A stretch of 64,000 nucleotides of DNA from Megaustenia siamemsis (taxonomy: Eukaryota; Mollusca; Gastropoda; Stylommatophora; Ariophantidae): contig JAVIAB010000092.1 in NCBI GenBank assembly GCA_032433765.1, positions 34,262,034-34,326,033 on the forward strand, in the 5' to 3' direction. The notes beneath the pieces were generated by a model. That model was not told where the DNA came from and ran no database searches. It saw only the letters and a list, made by a program, of their open reading frames with translations. Position numbers and translations under genes: made by a program. Shown in pieces: positions 22,330-32,277 of this stretch. How positions within the stretch are numbered: the first letter of the stretch is position 1; each line of letters starts with the position of its first letter.

Positions 22330-23651
22330 TGTTCAGGCAGACTAAAATGGGCATTTGAGCCAACTCAAACTTAAATGGGTATCTGAGCCCACTAAAACTA
22401 AAATGGGTATCTGAGCCCACCCAAACTAAAATGGGTATCCAAGACCACTCAAACTAAAATGGGCAACGAAGACCACTCAAACTAAAATGGGTATCCAAAA
22501 CCACTCAAACTAAAATGGGCATCCAAGACTATTAAAACTAAAATGGATATCCAAGACCATTAAAGCTAAAATGGGTATCCAAGACCATTAAAGCTAAAAT
22601 GGGTATCCAAGACAATTAAAGCTAAAATGGGTATCCAAAACCATTAAAACTAAAATGGGTATCCAAGACCATTAAAACTAAAATGGGTATCCAAGACCAC
22701 TCAAACTAAAATGGGTATCCAAAACCACTCAAACTAAAATGGGCATCCAAGACCATTAAAACTAAAATGGGTATCCAAGACCATTAAAGCTAAAATGGGT
22801 ATCCAAAACCACTCAAACTAAAATGGGTATCCAAGACCACTCAAACTAAAATGGGTATCCAAGACAACTCAAACTATGGGTATCCAAGACCACTCAAACT
22901 AAAATGGGTATCAAAGACCATTAAAGCTAAAATGGGTATCCAAGACCATTAAAACTAAAATGGGTATCCAAACCACTCAAACTAAAATGGGTATCCATGA
23001 CCATTAAAACTAAAATGGGTATCCAAAACCACTCAAACTAAAATAGGTATCCAAAACCACTCAAACTAAAATGGGCATCCAAGACCATTAAAGCTAAAAT
23101 GGGTATCCAAGACCATTAAAGCTAAAATGGGTATCCAAGACCATTAAAGCTAAAATGGGTATCCAAGACCATTAAAGCTAAAATGGGTATCCAAGACCAT
23201 TAAAGCTAAAATGGGTATCCAAGACCATTAAAGCTAAAATGGGTATCTAAGACCATTAAAGCTAAAATGGGTATCCAAGACCATTAAAGCTAAAATGGGT
23301 ATCCAAGACCATTAAAGCTAAAATGGGTATCCAAGACCATTAAAACTAGAATGGGTATCCGAGGGCACTCAAACTAAAATGGGCATCCAAGACCGCTCAA
23401 ATTAAAATGGGCATCCGATACACTAAAACTAAAATGGGCATCCGATACCACTAAAACTAAAATGGGCATCTGAGCCCACTCAAACTAAATGATTATCTAG
23501 CCCTCTCAAACTAAATGATTATCTAGTCCTCTCAAACTAAATGATTATCTAGCCCTCTCAAACTAAATGATTATCTAGCCCTCTCAAACTAAATGATTAT
23601 CTAGCCCTCTCAAACTAAAAAAATGTGTCCGAACCCACTCAAAATAAAATG
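22330..23651 (+). repeat. 28-bp satellite array, main segment
   Basis: About 45 tandem units of 28 bp, consensus AAAATGGGTATCCAAGACC followed by ATTAAAGCT or ACTCAAACT. Homogenised blocks occur, for example ten near-identical ATTAAAGCT units at 23075-23340. The array is interrupted at 23652 by a Penelope 3' fragment. Confidence 0.95.
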
Positions 23652-23867
23652 TTTCATGTAGGTAGATTTGTGTACATATCGTTATATACATTTTTGTGTT
23701 GTCGTTTGTTGTTCCAGATGAAGGCCTACTTGTCGACGTTTGTTTTGCTAATTGCCACGTAAAATTGTTACCATACCAATTGTTTTTTTTTAATTTGTCA
23801 TTATCATCAGCTTTACCGCAATTTCGCATCTCTATGCATCTTGGTGCATCTTGATGCCTTTACTCCT
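23652..23867 (+). mobile_element. Penelope 3' terminal fragment in satellite
   Basis: The segment matches 19255-19525, including TAGATTTGTGTACATATC, AGGCCTACTTG, GTTACCATACCA and CATCTTG-TGCATCTTGATG. It lacks the (AT)n expansion and has lost about nine bases containing GCCGAAAC, the hammerhead-like core. The 28-bp satellite resumes immediately after it. Confidence 0.8.
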
Positions 23868-24310
23868 CAAACTAAAATGGGTGTTTGAGCCCACTCAAAC
23901 TAAAATGGGTGATTGAGCCCACTCAAACTAAAATGGGTATTCAAATCCACACAGACTAAATTGGTATCCAAGACCAATGAAATTAAAAAATATGTCCGAG
24001 CCCTCTAAAACTAAAATGTGTTTCCGAGCACACTGAAACGAAAAAGGTATCCGAGTCCACTCAAAATAAAAAGATATCCGAGTCCACTCAAATTAAATAG
24101 GTATCAGAGCCCACTCAAATAAAAAGGTATCAAAGCCCACTCAAACTAACAAGGTATCTGGGCCAATTAAAACCAAAATGGTATCAGAGCCCACTCAAAT
24201 TAAAAAGGTATCAGAGCCTACTCAAACTAAAATGGGTATCCGAGCCGAGCCCACTCAAACTAAAATAGGTATTGGAGTTCACTCAAACTATAATGGGTAT
24301 TCGAACTTTT
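23868..24310 (+). repeat. 28-bp satellite array, distal segment
   Basis: About 16 more diverged units of the same satellite (CCACTCAAACTAAAATGGG) follow the Penelope fragment. Confidence 0.9.
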
Positions 24311-24592
24311 TCAAGAAAATTATAAACTAATTACTGTAAACACATTTTTAAAATGGTAAATGTTGTAGTAGTACAAATTGGTTGACCATAGTCCCTCGTG
24401 AAGTGTTTAATTCTGAAACAGCATTGACATTTGACTCATCCAACAGTAGAGAGCGAGGATAAGAACAATAATTAGTTACACATATTCATTATCTCATTTT
24501 GGAAAATATACAACATTACACAAAAAATATACGTTTTGCTCTTAAGTAAAACACAAATTTTTGCACACAACTGTTTTTAATCTTTTTTTCAG

Positions 24593-24619
24593 CAACACCA
24601 ACCACCATTCCTCCTGAAG
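24593..24619 (+). CDS. Exon 5: Thr/Pro linker mini-exon
   Basis: A 27-base exon, phase 1 at both ends, with acceptor TTTTTTTCAG and donor GAAG|GTAAGG. It encodes ATPTTIPPE-like linker residues. A Thr/Pro-rich, probably O-glycosylated spacer between the LDLR class A repeats and the module encoded by exons 6 and 7 fits a mosaic extracellular protein. The same type of exon, ending PE before a phase 1 donor, recurs at 35112 ahead of the second module copy. The exon is short, so support comes from the splice sites, phase and repeat pattern. Confidence 0.65.
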
Positions 24620-25048
24620 GTAAGGTTTTTTTTTGAAGAAGTTAAGTTATGAAACATGTTTGTAGTCAGTAATAGAGAACTTTATATGTATAGCTTGTCA
24701 ACAGGCGGTAAATGTGGTCCTCAGATCAAGAGAATGTTTTAGTTTTTTGGCTTCTTAACACTCTAAAGATGAATGGTTCGCCTTGTTCATAAATTTGCAT
24801 GCGTTGATCTTCAGCTCAATTTTGAGTATAAAAGATCGTATAAAGGCTCTGAAGGAATATATAATCATACTCTACTACAGGTCTATATTGGCTGAAACTG
24901 TAGCTGGCACGGCACTTCATGATGGAGTATATTATCCATTTTAGTCGCACAATTTATCACAACCTAATTGCAGCGACACTAATTATCGTTGCATATTATG
25001 TAAAAAATAATGTATAATGTAAATTGATAGTAATCACAATAGTTTTTA
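24620..25048 (+). other. Intron, nothing recognised
   Basis: AT-rich intron sequence, no feature recognised. Confidence 0.5.
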
Positions 25049-25061
25049 AAATTATAAGTGA

Positions 25062-25476
25062 TTATTTGGTTATTTTGTTATGGAAGGCCCCGGTATCACT
25101 GCAAACGAATTAAAATCCATAATTGCTCAACCGCCCGTGCCAGCGTAATCATCAGAATCTCATCTCCCAAATAAAGAAAGGTAACTGTAGTCCCCATCAT
25201 AGCAGTCTCAGCACACGCCAAAAGACATCAGGCGAAACCGCGCAGAAAGTGAACACAGCCAACTGTTCCCTGTCATACGATATCATCATTCATCGAAAGC
25301 AATTATAATATCGAAACATTATCAAAACGGATGAGACACACAGCTCACGGTGTGCACAGGGCACTTAACTCAGTAGCTCCTGCAACAGGCCGGACTTGGA
25401 ACATGAGGAAACTTCAACAAGGAACACTTTTCATGCATAGCCTTCAATTGTTTCCGCCGCCTATCCACCATATACC
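25062..25476 (-). mobile_element. Retroposon copy A with ATAACCA-type tail
   Basis: A 415-bp segment flanked by a perfect 13-bp duplication AAATTATAAGTGA (25049-25061 and 25477-25489). Its left end is a TTATTTGGTTATTTT repeat, which read on the minus strand is an ATAACCA-type tail. This marks it as a LINE-type insertion in minus orientation, probably a 3' untranslated piece. A second copy lies at 28536-28960. No convincing coding frame is seen. Confidence 0.75.
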
Positions 25477-25489
25477 AAATTATAAGTGA

Positions 25490-25864
25490 ATAAATTGAAA
25501 ACATGTATGTGGTCAAATAATATATTTATTCAGCGCTCAGAGGCGGTATCTGCTTAATAATCTGTACCAACAAAGATACAATAATAAATAATTGCAAATG
25601 TGATTGAGTGCATTCTCTTCGTAAAATTTGAATTATTCAGCTTGTATCCATCTATGTTTTCTTTCGGCGGATCAAACTTCAGTTTTTCATCTTTTAATCC
25701 AATGCAGGAATGCATCCGTCTTCATCACACATTTGTTTGGGACTGCAAGTCAACAGTTCTTTTTACTTTAGCGTTGTCTCTATTAGCAGTCTTAACAGAT
25801 TCTTTTCTCTTCTACTTTTTGTCACTTTTCACTGATACTTTAAACGTGACGTGGTTTATATGAT
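25490..25864 (+). other. Intron, nothing recognised
   Basis: Non-coding intron sequence between a retroposon and a LINE insertion. Confidence 0.5.
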
Positions 25865-26790
25865 TTGTCGTTCTTGAGCTGCTCGCACTGTCTAAATTAG
25901 TGATTTTCCTTTGTTGTTACATGTCTCTATCGCTGCATCTATCCATCTTCTTCTGGGTCTTCCTCTTGGTCTTTTTCCATGCATTCTCGAGAAGAACGCC
26001 TTGATGGTGATAGTAGGGATTCATTCTGACCAGGTGGCCCAACCATTTAAGTTGTTGTTCTATATATTCTTGGCAGGGTTTTATTCATACCATTTTTCTT
26101 ATGGTTTCATTTGGTATTCTATCTCTCCTTGTGTTGTTTGTTACTTTTCTCAAGCATCGCATCTCACATGTATTGATCTTTCTTAGATGTGATTTAGAAA
26201 GGGTCCATGTTTGACTTTCATAGCACAAAGTTGGTTTGAAAATGCTATATATCGGTTGTTGTTTAGCTGTTATAGAAATGTTTGGATGTCTTAACAAACT
26301 GGTGAAAGCTGGTATGTGAAAGCCTTTGCTTTTTGTATTCTCATGTCAATTTCTCTGCCTAGTTCCATCTTCTGTAAACCTTCTTCTACTTCTTTCCTTC
26401 CTCATCTACCTTTCAGCGTCGAGAGGAGATATAATCTGCATTCTTTTTCTCATCTGTTCGCATCTGCTGCTGTTATGTTTCCTAGTGCTTCTAATATTCC
26501 ATCGACCCATCTTTTTCGTGGTCGACCCTTGGGTCTGGTGTTCTCACAACGTTTGTTGAAGGCTCGTTGTGTTGTGTTTTGTTCTTTCTGCCTTGTCACG
26601 TGACCAAACCATTTTATCTGTTGTTTCCTTATATATTCTATGGCGGGGGCTATTCCTAGCTTTTTTCTCAGTTCTTCATTTCTGATCTTATCTCTCAGAC
26701 TGTTTCTTCTGTAAACATTGTGCCTAAATACTTGAATTCCCCCACTTGTTTTATTTCTTTATCTTTGATCTTACCAGATTAACTGTTCTA
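25865..26790 (-). mobile_element. LINE-F (RTE-like), split by RTE-C
   Basis: A minus-strand RTE-like LINE C-terminal region. It reads VGEFKYLGTMFT upstream of the insertion, then REIDMRIQKAKA, KPTLCYESQTWTLSK, RCLRKVTNNTRRDRI and LKWLGHLVRMN, ending in a basic segment. The frame resumes precisely after the RTE-C insertion. Frame changes near 26085 and elsewhere disable it. Confidence 0.75.
26380..26705 (-). mobile_element. RTE-C 3' fragment nested in LINE-F
   Basis: A 326-bp minus-strand RTE-C 3' end flanked by an 11-bp duplication (CTTCTGTAAAC at 26369-26379 and 26706-26716 on the plus strand). It encodes only the C-terminal region with KMVWSRDKAE-like and ILEAL-like text, ending at the ERQMRKER stretch. 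Confidence 0.8.
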
Positions 26791-27312
26791 AATATTCTGT
26801 GCAGTATTTTCACGAATTTACTACACATACTTCCTTTTATTCACAAAACCATAGTATAAATTGATTTAAAAATTCATATTGTTGCATAAAGATGAGTGAA
26901 CAAACAACCACAATGTCGAGAAAATAAGAGTAAAGAAGTAAACGCTATGTGAAGTCAAGTTATGCTATAAGCTACCACACACTGTGATAATGAATTAAGT
27001 AGAAGAGTAGAAAAATCAAATTGAAATTGATCGTGGAACACTCATAAATGTCGAATATATATCAATGATGATAGATATGGATAGTAGAAATATAGTACAT
27101 GGAAGGTACTGGTGTAATGCTGACCACATTACACAGAAATGGTTATACAAATATGGATATCATTGTAATCTGTAACAACAGTGGTGTGGTTTTAAAGAGC
27201 TTTAAAATTATAATAAATCGTCATTAAAAAATCTGAGCTGATGGTATGCAATATGTATTGTAGTTGTCTTGATAACACCCTCTTGGTACATTTGTATTTA
27301 TTTGTATTTCAG
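26791..27312 (+). other. Intron, nothing recognised
   Basis: AT-rich intron sequence leading to the acceptor of exon 6. Confidence 0.5.
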
Positions 27313-27563
27313 AGTGTACAGAGACTTTAGAAACGATTACAGATGATGGATCTAATGTTCGTGTAGAATACGCTGACAGCAACAATGGAAACATTTTCCA
27401 TAAGGACGGCGTGTCAGCACCTCCTGGAGAAAAAGTCAACGTTTCCATCACAATCAAAAGTCTCAAGCCAGCTATACTCTACAGTATGTCAGTCACGATA
27501 ACAGGAGCTGTAGGAACTAATTTGACTGTATATATTGTTACACCATCTGGTGTAACTGTAAAT
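27313..27563 (+). CDS. Exon 6: unfamiliar module, first half (copy 1)
   Basis: A 251-base exon, phase 1 in and phase 0 out, with acceptor GTATTTCAG and donor AAT|GTAAGT. It begins CTETLETITDDGSNVRVEY and alternates short hydrophobic strands with Gly/Asn turns, suggesting a beta-sandwich. NVS and NLT sequons mark it as extracellular. It pairs with exon 7 to make a module of about 126 residues. I do not recognise the domain. Exon 9 is a clear paralogue (C-T-x-T-L-E-x-I-T, then G-S-N-V-x-V-x-Y). A lectin-like or CUB-like fold is possible but not shown. Confidence 0.8.
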
Positions 27564-28535
27564 GTAAGTTATGATTATTTAATGATTAGATGTACTATTT
27601 TATTTGTCCATGTATATACAAAATTAAGCAGCGATATAATTAAATATCATCATTAAGATCACGTTTCTTTGCAGATTATTGCTTCTTGATTAAACTGATG
27701 ACTTCCCATCAAGTCATTCTCTTAAACAGTCTGAAGTTTTTTCTATGCTCTCCTCTATCATGTTATATTATAATTTACCTGTTGTCACAATACGTTTTAA
27801 TCATTCCATGGTCATTCATCACTAGTTCCATAATCAGACTATAAGGAACCACTGATCTGAGCTCATTAACTAAAGACTAAATGGTAGGCATCTACTACCA
27901 GGACTTGGTGGTGCAACATGTGGAACTGTTGCCTCAGTTAAAAACACTTCATTGTCCAAGGACGATGTAAAGCAAGCGAGAAAGTGCCGCATTCAAAGCT
28001 CTAAAGGAAGGACACCCCGGAATGCAAGGCACTGCTGCCTGTCAGCTGCCATCAGGAAAAGGAAAGGCTATGATAGAACACCCAGACAAAAACAACGGGC
28101 AGAGTGGGTCTAACAGCCTTAGCCGGCATCCACCAAAGAGAAAGAGAACTTTTAAGTCTACATCCAGCCTGCCGAAGACAGAGTGTGCCAGACACGGCGC
28201 ATATTTAGTTAAGAAATCATGATACACGCAAATACGAATACTGACAATGTGACCAGCTCATCGTGTGTCACGATGTTCTTACCGCTCTATCATGAAACAT
28301 GACAAAGCGTCAAGATCGCATGATCACGAGATTTGAACGCCGAAGAAGTTCTGTAACCTTGGCTGCCGTTGTAACAGTGCTATATTATATGATAATGCAT
28401 GATATGTTTAAGAACTGATTTCTTAAATGTGTCGAATATTAATCCTGTCCCTTTCTGATTTTGTCCTTCCACTTTTTTTGTGTGTCCCATGATCATATTA
28501 TCAAGTGTCAGACCTTACATGACCTGCATTGATTG
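27564..28535 (+). other. Intron, no gene recognised
   Basis: Intron sequence. The 27900-28350 part is richer in G and C and has a short plus-strand frame (28022-28222), but I recognise no family in it. Confidence 0.45.
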
Positions 28536-28960
28536 GTTATTGGTTATTGGTTATGGAAGGCCTCGGGATCACAGCAAACGAATTAAAATCCATAATTGCT
28601 CAACCGCCCGTGCCAGTGGAATCATCCGAATTACCAACTCATCTCCCAAACAAAGAAAGGTAACTGTAGTCCCCATCGTAGCAGTCTCAGCACACGCCAA
28701 AAGACATAAGGCGAAACCGCGCAGAAAGTGAACACAGCCAACTGTTCCCTGTCATACGATATCATCATTCAACGTAAACAAGCGGGATATCGAAGCAGGA
28801 TCAAAACGGATGAGACACACAGCTCACGGTGTGCACTGAGCACTTAACTCATTAGCTCCTGCAACAAGCCGGACTTGGAATATGAGGAAACTGCAAGAAG
28901 GAACACTTTTCAGACATAGCCTTCAATGGTTCCTGCCGCCTATCCACCATATACCATGGG
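28536..28960 (-). mobile_element. Retroposon copy B with ATAACCA-type tail
   Basis: About 420 bases closely resemble the retroposon at 25062-25476 in the same orientation, sharing GCTCAACCGCCCGTGCCAG and CACACAGCTCACGGTGTGCA. Its tail (TTGGTTATTGGTTATTGG on the plus strand) is a cleaner tandem of the same unit. I could not find a target-site duplication bounding exactly this interval. Its upstream side on the minus strand abuts the frame at 28964-29818. Confidence 0.7.
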
Positions 28961-28963
28961 AGT

Positions 28964-29818
28964 TCACGTCCTCCCGAAAATGATGATCGTCATAGCACTT
29001 GATGATGTTAGGCCGTCATGGATGACTCCAATTCCAAACATATAGACACACAGTGGTGGTAAGTTATCATTTCCAATCCAACAGAAGCCACATGACCTGT
29101 AGTTAGTAAAACCACAGAAAGAATATGATTTTGTGACCTTCACTGATTCACTCTTAGATGTGAATGTGTAGTTTACACAAGAGGAGAAGTTTTCAACTAC
29201 AGTGATTCCATTCAAGGCAATTCTGGGATAGCAAGGCAAGTCTCCTTTATAGCAGCAGAACTTGATGTTCTCCGCTCCCTTCTTGTAGCTGCTGCCACAC
29301 GATTCTGATATCTCATTAACTTGGACATCATTCAAGAACAATGTCAGATTAACATTCCATAGATATGGCTCTGCTGATGAAGTGCTTGGTGCAACAGTTG
29401 TATCAATCATACTGGAGGCTCCTGGTCTGTGGTCATTAATATCACAGACGGCACATGGTGTTGTTATATTCAGTATTTCTTTCTGGGGTGTAAACATGTG
29501 GCACACACATGGAGAGTGGTTTGTGGTCACAGTAATCCCATTAAAGACAATTCTAGGGTAGCATGGCATAGCTGTTTCAGAACAGCACAATCCTGTGATG
29601 TTTTCTGTGTTCGCTATAAAGCTGCTGCTGCTACACAATCCTGACCAATTATAGATGTGGACATTATTCACTTGCAATGACAAAACTGCTTTGTTTACAT
29701 CATAAACCTCTGGAAGCGAATCATTTATGGGACTAATAGTACAATTTATTCTTCCATCGGGGATATCTGCATTGAGTCCCCAAAAAAAGGTCTTTGGTTA
29801 AAAAGCACATATGCGTTT
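28964..29818 (-). CDS. Two-repeat Cys-rich ORF, unknown
   Basis: An open minus-strand frame of about 285 codons with no internal stop, bounded upstream by TAA. It contains two tandem repeats of about 75 residues. Repeat 1 has GLCCSETAMPCYPRIVFNG then ITVTTNHSPCVC; repeat 2 has KFCCYKGDLPCYPRIALNG then ITVVENFSSCV. They share a CC-x6-PCYPRI-x-NGITV core and are separated by a Ser/Thr-rich linker. Several N-x-S/T sequons suggest a secreted protein. No methionine opens the frame clearly; an AG before 29818 on this strand could be an acceptor, so it may be one exon, a retrocopy, or part of a mobile unit with copy B. It lies antisense in intron 6. I do not recognise the family. Confidence 0.5.
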
Positions 29819-30149
29819 GAGTTAAACACACAATGAGCCCACTTCATAGATTCAAAATGATCATTGCCAATGCCATCCGTTTGCACAAGTTAGGTCCTTA
29901 GCTACCAACGTCAAAAATGTCTGAAACGAAGCCATCCAATTAACGACGTTATCTACAGCGAAGGTTAACGAACTGTGAACAAACATTTATGTTTAAACCC
30001 TTGAAAACATTTTCAAAAATCTGCCAACTCGCAGCAATAACATTTATCGTGATGTTCAATGCAAACATTGCTTGGTCCATAGCTCGAATATAAATAAGCT
30101 GCCATTTTGGTGCGTCCCATGACGTCATCCACCTGCATTGAATCTCGCA
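29819..30149. other. No recognised feature
   Basis: Non-coding sequence between the Cys-rich frame and LINE fragments; part may be untranslated LINE sequence. Confidence 0.4.
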
Positions 30150-30330
30150 ACACGGCTCTGTTTTGGTGGATCGCTCAATTTCGGCGAGGGATATGATGCC
30201 TCTTGCCTCAATGGTCTTTTTTAGAGTGTCTTTAGGTCGGTCTCTTTTTATTTTACCCTCTTGTTCCCATTTGATGGCCTGATTTGAGATTCTCTTGTTG
30301 TCTCTTCTCATCATATAACCTGCACTATCA
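30150..30330 (-). mobile_element. LINE 3' fragment (RTE-like C-terminus)
   Basis: The minus-strand frame reads RRDNKRISNQAIKW, then a Lys/Arg-rich stretch and SLAEIER, matching the order of motifs in LINE-E (RRDNNRIAKQALIW, GRPRETLRR, SLNEIE). It is a short C-terminal remnant. Confidence 0.7.
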
Positions 30331-30334
30331 ATGC

Positions 30335-30412
30335 AAGAGACCTAAACAGAATGCGCTCCATGGTAGTCAACCTTCATTGCGGAGACGGCACTCGATGATG
30401 ATGATGATGAAT
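30335..30412 (+). mobile_element. RTE-B 3' tail fragment
   Basis: The block CTCCATGGTAGTCAACCTTC through GGCACTCGATGATGATGATG is the 3' terminus of RTE-B in plus orientation, matching 9922-9960 in reverse complement. Only the tail remains. Confidence 0.75.
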
Positions 30413-30886
30413 AAGAATATGAAAACACAATGTTACGTGTATTTAAATTTTGATTTATGGAACATCTATACATCTATGGATCTGTTGAAGCTGGGAGGCT
30501 ACAGAGGAAAAACAAGACTGACTGTATAAGAGCATGGAAAAAAATGCAAAATTGATACAGCTCATGCAATTTGAATAAATATTTCCATGCGGCAGTTACT
30601 TACTTATATTTTTAAATTATTATTTTTTTAACATGCATTTTATATGATTGTGTAAATCAGTCGCAAGATCAATCTCAACATATTTTAATCATGTACTACT
30701 ACATACAGTATTTTAATAGGATTGCAGCCTCTTTTTATAAATTATTTACAGTGACCTGAGTGTTGCATGAAGTACACTTCATGTTATCAGGCGAATGAAA
30801 GTATCTTGTTAATACTATAATCAACACCACACAGACATCAGTATTCAAACGCTGAATTATAAATAGAATATATTATTTTTTTTCAG
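30413..30886 (+). other. Intron, nothing recognised
   Basis: AT-rich intron sequence ending in the polypyrimidine tract of exon 7. Confidence 0.5.
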
Positions 30887-31013
30887 TCAATGAGACTTAA
30901 AAGCCAAGAATCTCAATACAAAGAACAGTATCATGGTGAATTTGAGAAAATTGTGTTTGTCACAAAAGGTAAACTTAGAGACTTGCAACTGGAAGCTTGT
31001 TATAAGCCTGGAG
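30887..31013 (+). CDS. Exon 7: unfamiliar module, second half (copy 1)
   Basis: A 127-base exon, phase 0 in and phase 1 out, with acceptor TTTTTTTTCAG and donor GGAG|GTAAGA. It encodes SMRLKSQESQYKEQYHG then EFEKIVFVTKGKL and LQLEACYKPG. Joined to exon 6 it closes the module, and its single cysteine could pair with the opening cysteine of exon 6. Exons 6 and 7 together keep phase 1 at both outer borders, so the pair is a symmetric cassette. Exon 10 is the paralogue in the second cassette. Confidence 0.75.
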
Positions 31014-31552
31014 GTAAGAAAATTAAAATAGTTTATTCCTAATTAAATTGTACTTCATGTTGAAAATATATATAGAACTAGTTATGTTGACGTCTTACAC
31101 ATAAAATAAGGCCGGTCAAAAACCATTGAAATTGTTTAAATGGCATAATAGCAGTAACATTAATGCAAGTTATATACCATTGCGCATTGAACTAAGTATT
31201 TGTATATGGATAGAAATTAGACAATAATTAATTCATTTGAAGACTAAAAAAAATATAATTGTTTATTAACCATTAGATAACGTTTACATATTGAAATAGA
31301 GAGTATACTCTTAGCAACAATAACTGGTCACCCTTAGTGTTTTTTTAACACTTCTTTGCAAGACAGTTTTCGTTGAAGCTGACTATATATTCTCAATTAT
31401 TGTAAATGGCAAACACCATTAAAAATTATAATTTGTTTGTAAAGCAGGAAACGATAACCGCAAATAGGAATTACTTGTTGCAACTGTGCTCATGCGGAAT
31501 AATTAAACCTTTCGATCTAATCGATGAAACTCTTTTAATAGTTACAGATATA
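31014..31552 (+). other. Intron, nothing recognised
   Basis: AT-rich intron sequence after exon 7. Confidence 0.5.
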
Positions 31553-31790
31553 TTAGAGGTGGCAGCCCCATTCCGTTGCAGTTAGTGAGTGCATTCGCCT
31601 CCCAACCTGTAAAGTTAGGAATTCAAATGCCATTTAAGGGGATTTTTTTTTTACCTCGTGGTCAAGTCTCTTTAAATCGGTATAAAGAATATTCTCTAGA
31701 GTGAGAGGCAACGAGAAAGGTAACTGACAACCTTACCTCATGAAGCTAACGTTTAGCACATTGAAGTCACTATCACTTCAAACGTAATGC
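31553..31790 (+). mobile_element. tRNA-derived SINE, degraded
   Basis: The segment opens with a tRNA-like head: a TTGCAGTTAGTGAGTGC A-box region, CGCCTCCCAACCTGTAAAG and a mutated B box (GGAATTCAAATGCC). A body continues to about 31790. A-box and B-box spacing fits a tRNA-derived SINE, but the ends were not defined. Confidence 0.5.
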
Positions 31791-32277
31791 ACAGAAGATG
31801 TGATGGCACAACTGTTTATGTTTTTTATATTAGATGTGATTTAACGCCTGAATATATTCTGACTCATCCTAGAGAAAAACTGGTTACATATTGGGTATAG
31901 TATGAAATTAATAGTAACATTAACTACATGAATGTAACGTGTAGAACATAGCAGCAATTAGTTTCTGATATATATAGTGTGTTGCTGATAGCAGCAGTAG
32001 TAAATCTTAGCAGTCACAGAGTGAATTAAAAACACATTTAACTTAATAGATGCAATAGTTAGAATTCAAATCTTTATTTTCTTGATTGCCCCCCCCCCCT
32101 CCACTTTCCTCCACCTCATCAACCTATACGCCCTTTGATAAAGCTGTAAAGGTTATCATTCATCTTTCCTTTAGACATATATTTATATATACAGCTTTGG
32201 AAAGTTACAGTTTCCATACTTTTTTTCCGTTATGACAGTAATGTTATACTATACTTTTATTTATAAAAATATTGAAT
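31791..32277 (+). other. Intron, (C)n tract
   Basis: Intron sequence with a short poly-C run near 32090. No gene recognised. Confidence 0.5.

Noticed and set aside
22330..23651. CRISPR-like regular repeats
   Set aside because: Units are contiguous satellite monomers without spacers.
25062..28960. Long terminal repeats of an LTR element formed by copies A and B
   Set aside because: Copy A has its own 13-bp target duplication and a tandem tail, so it is an independent LINE-type insertion; exons and a LINE lie between the copies.
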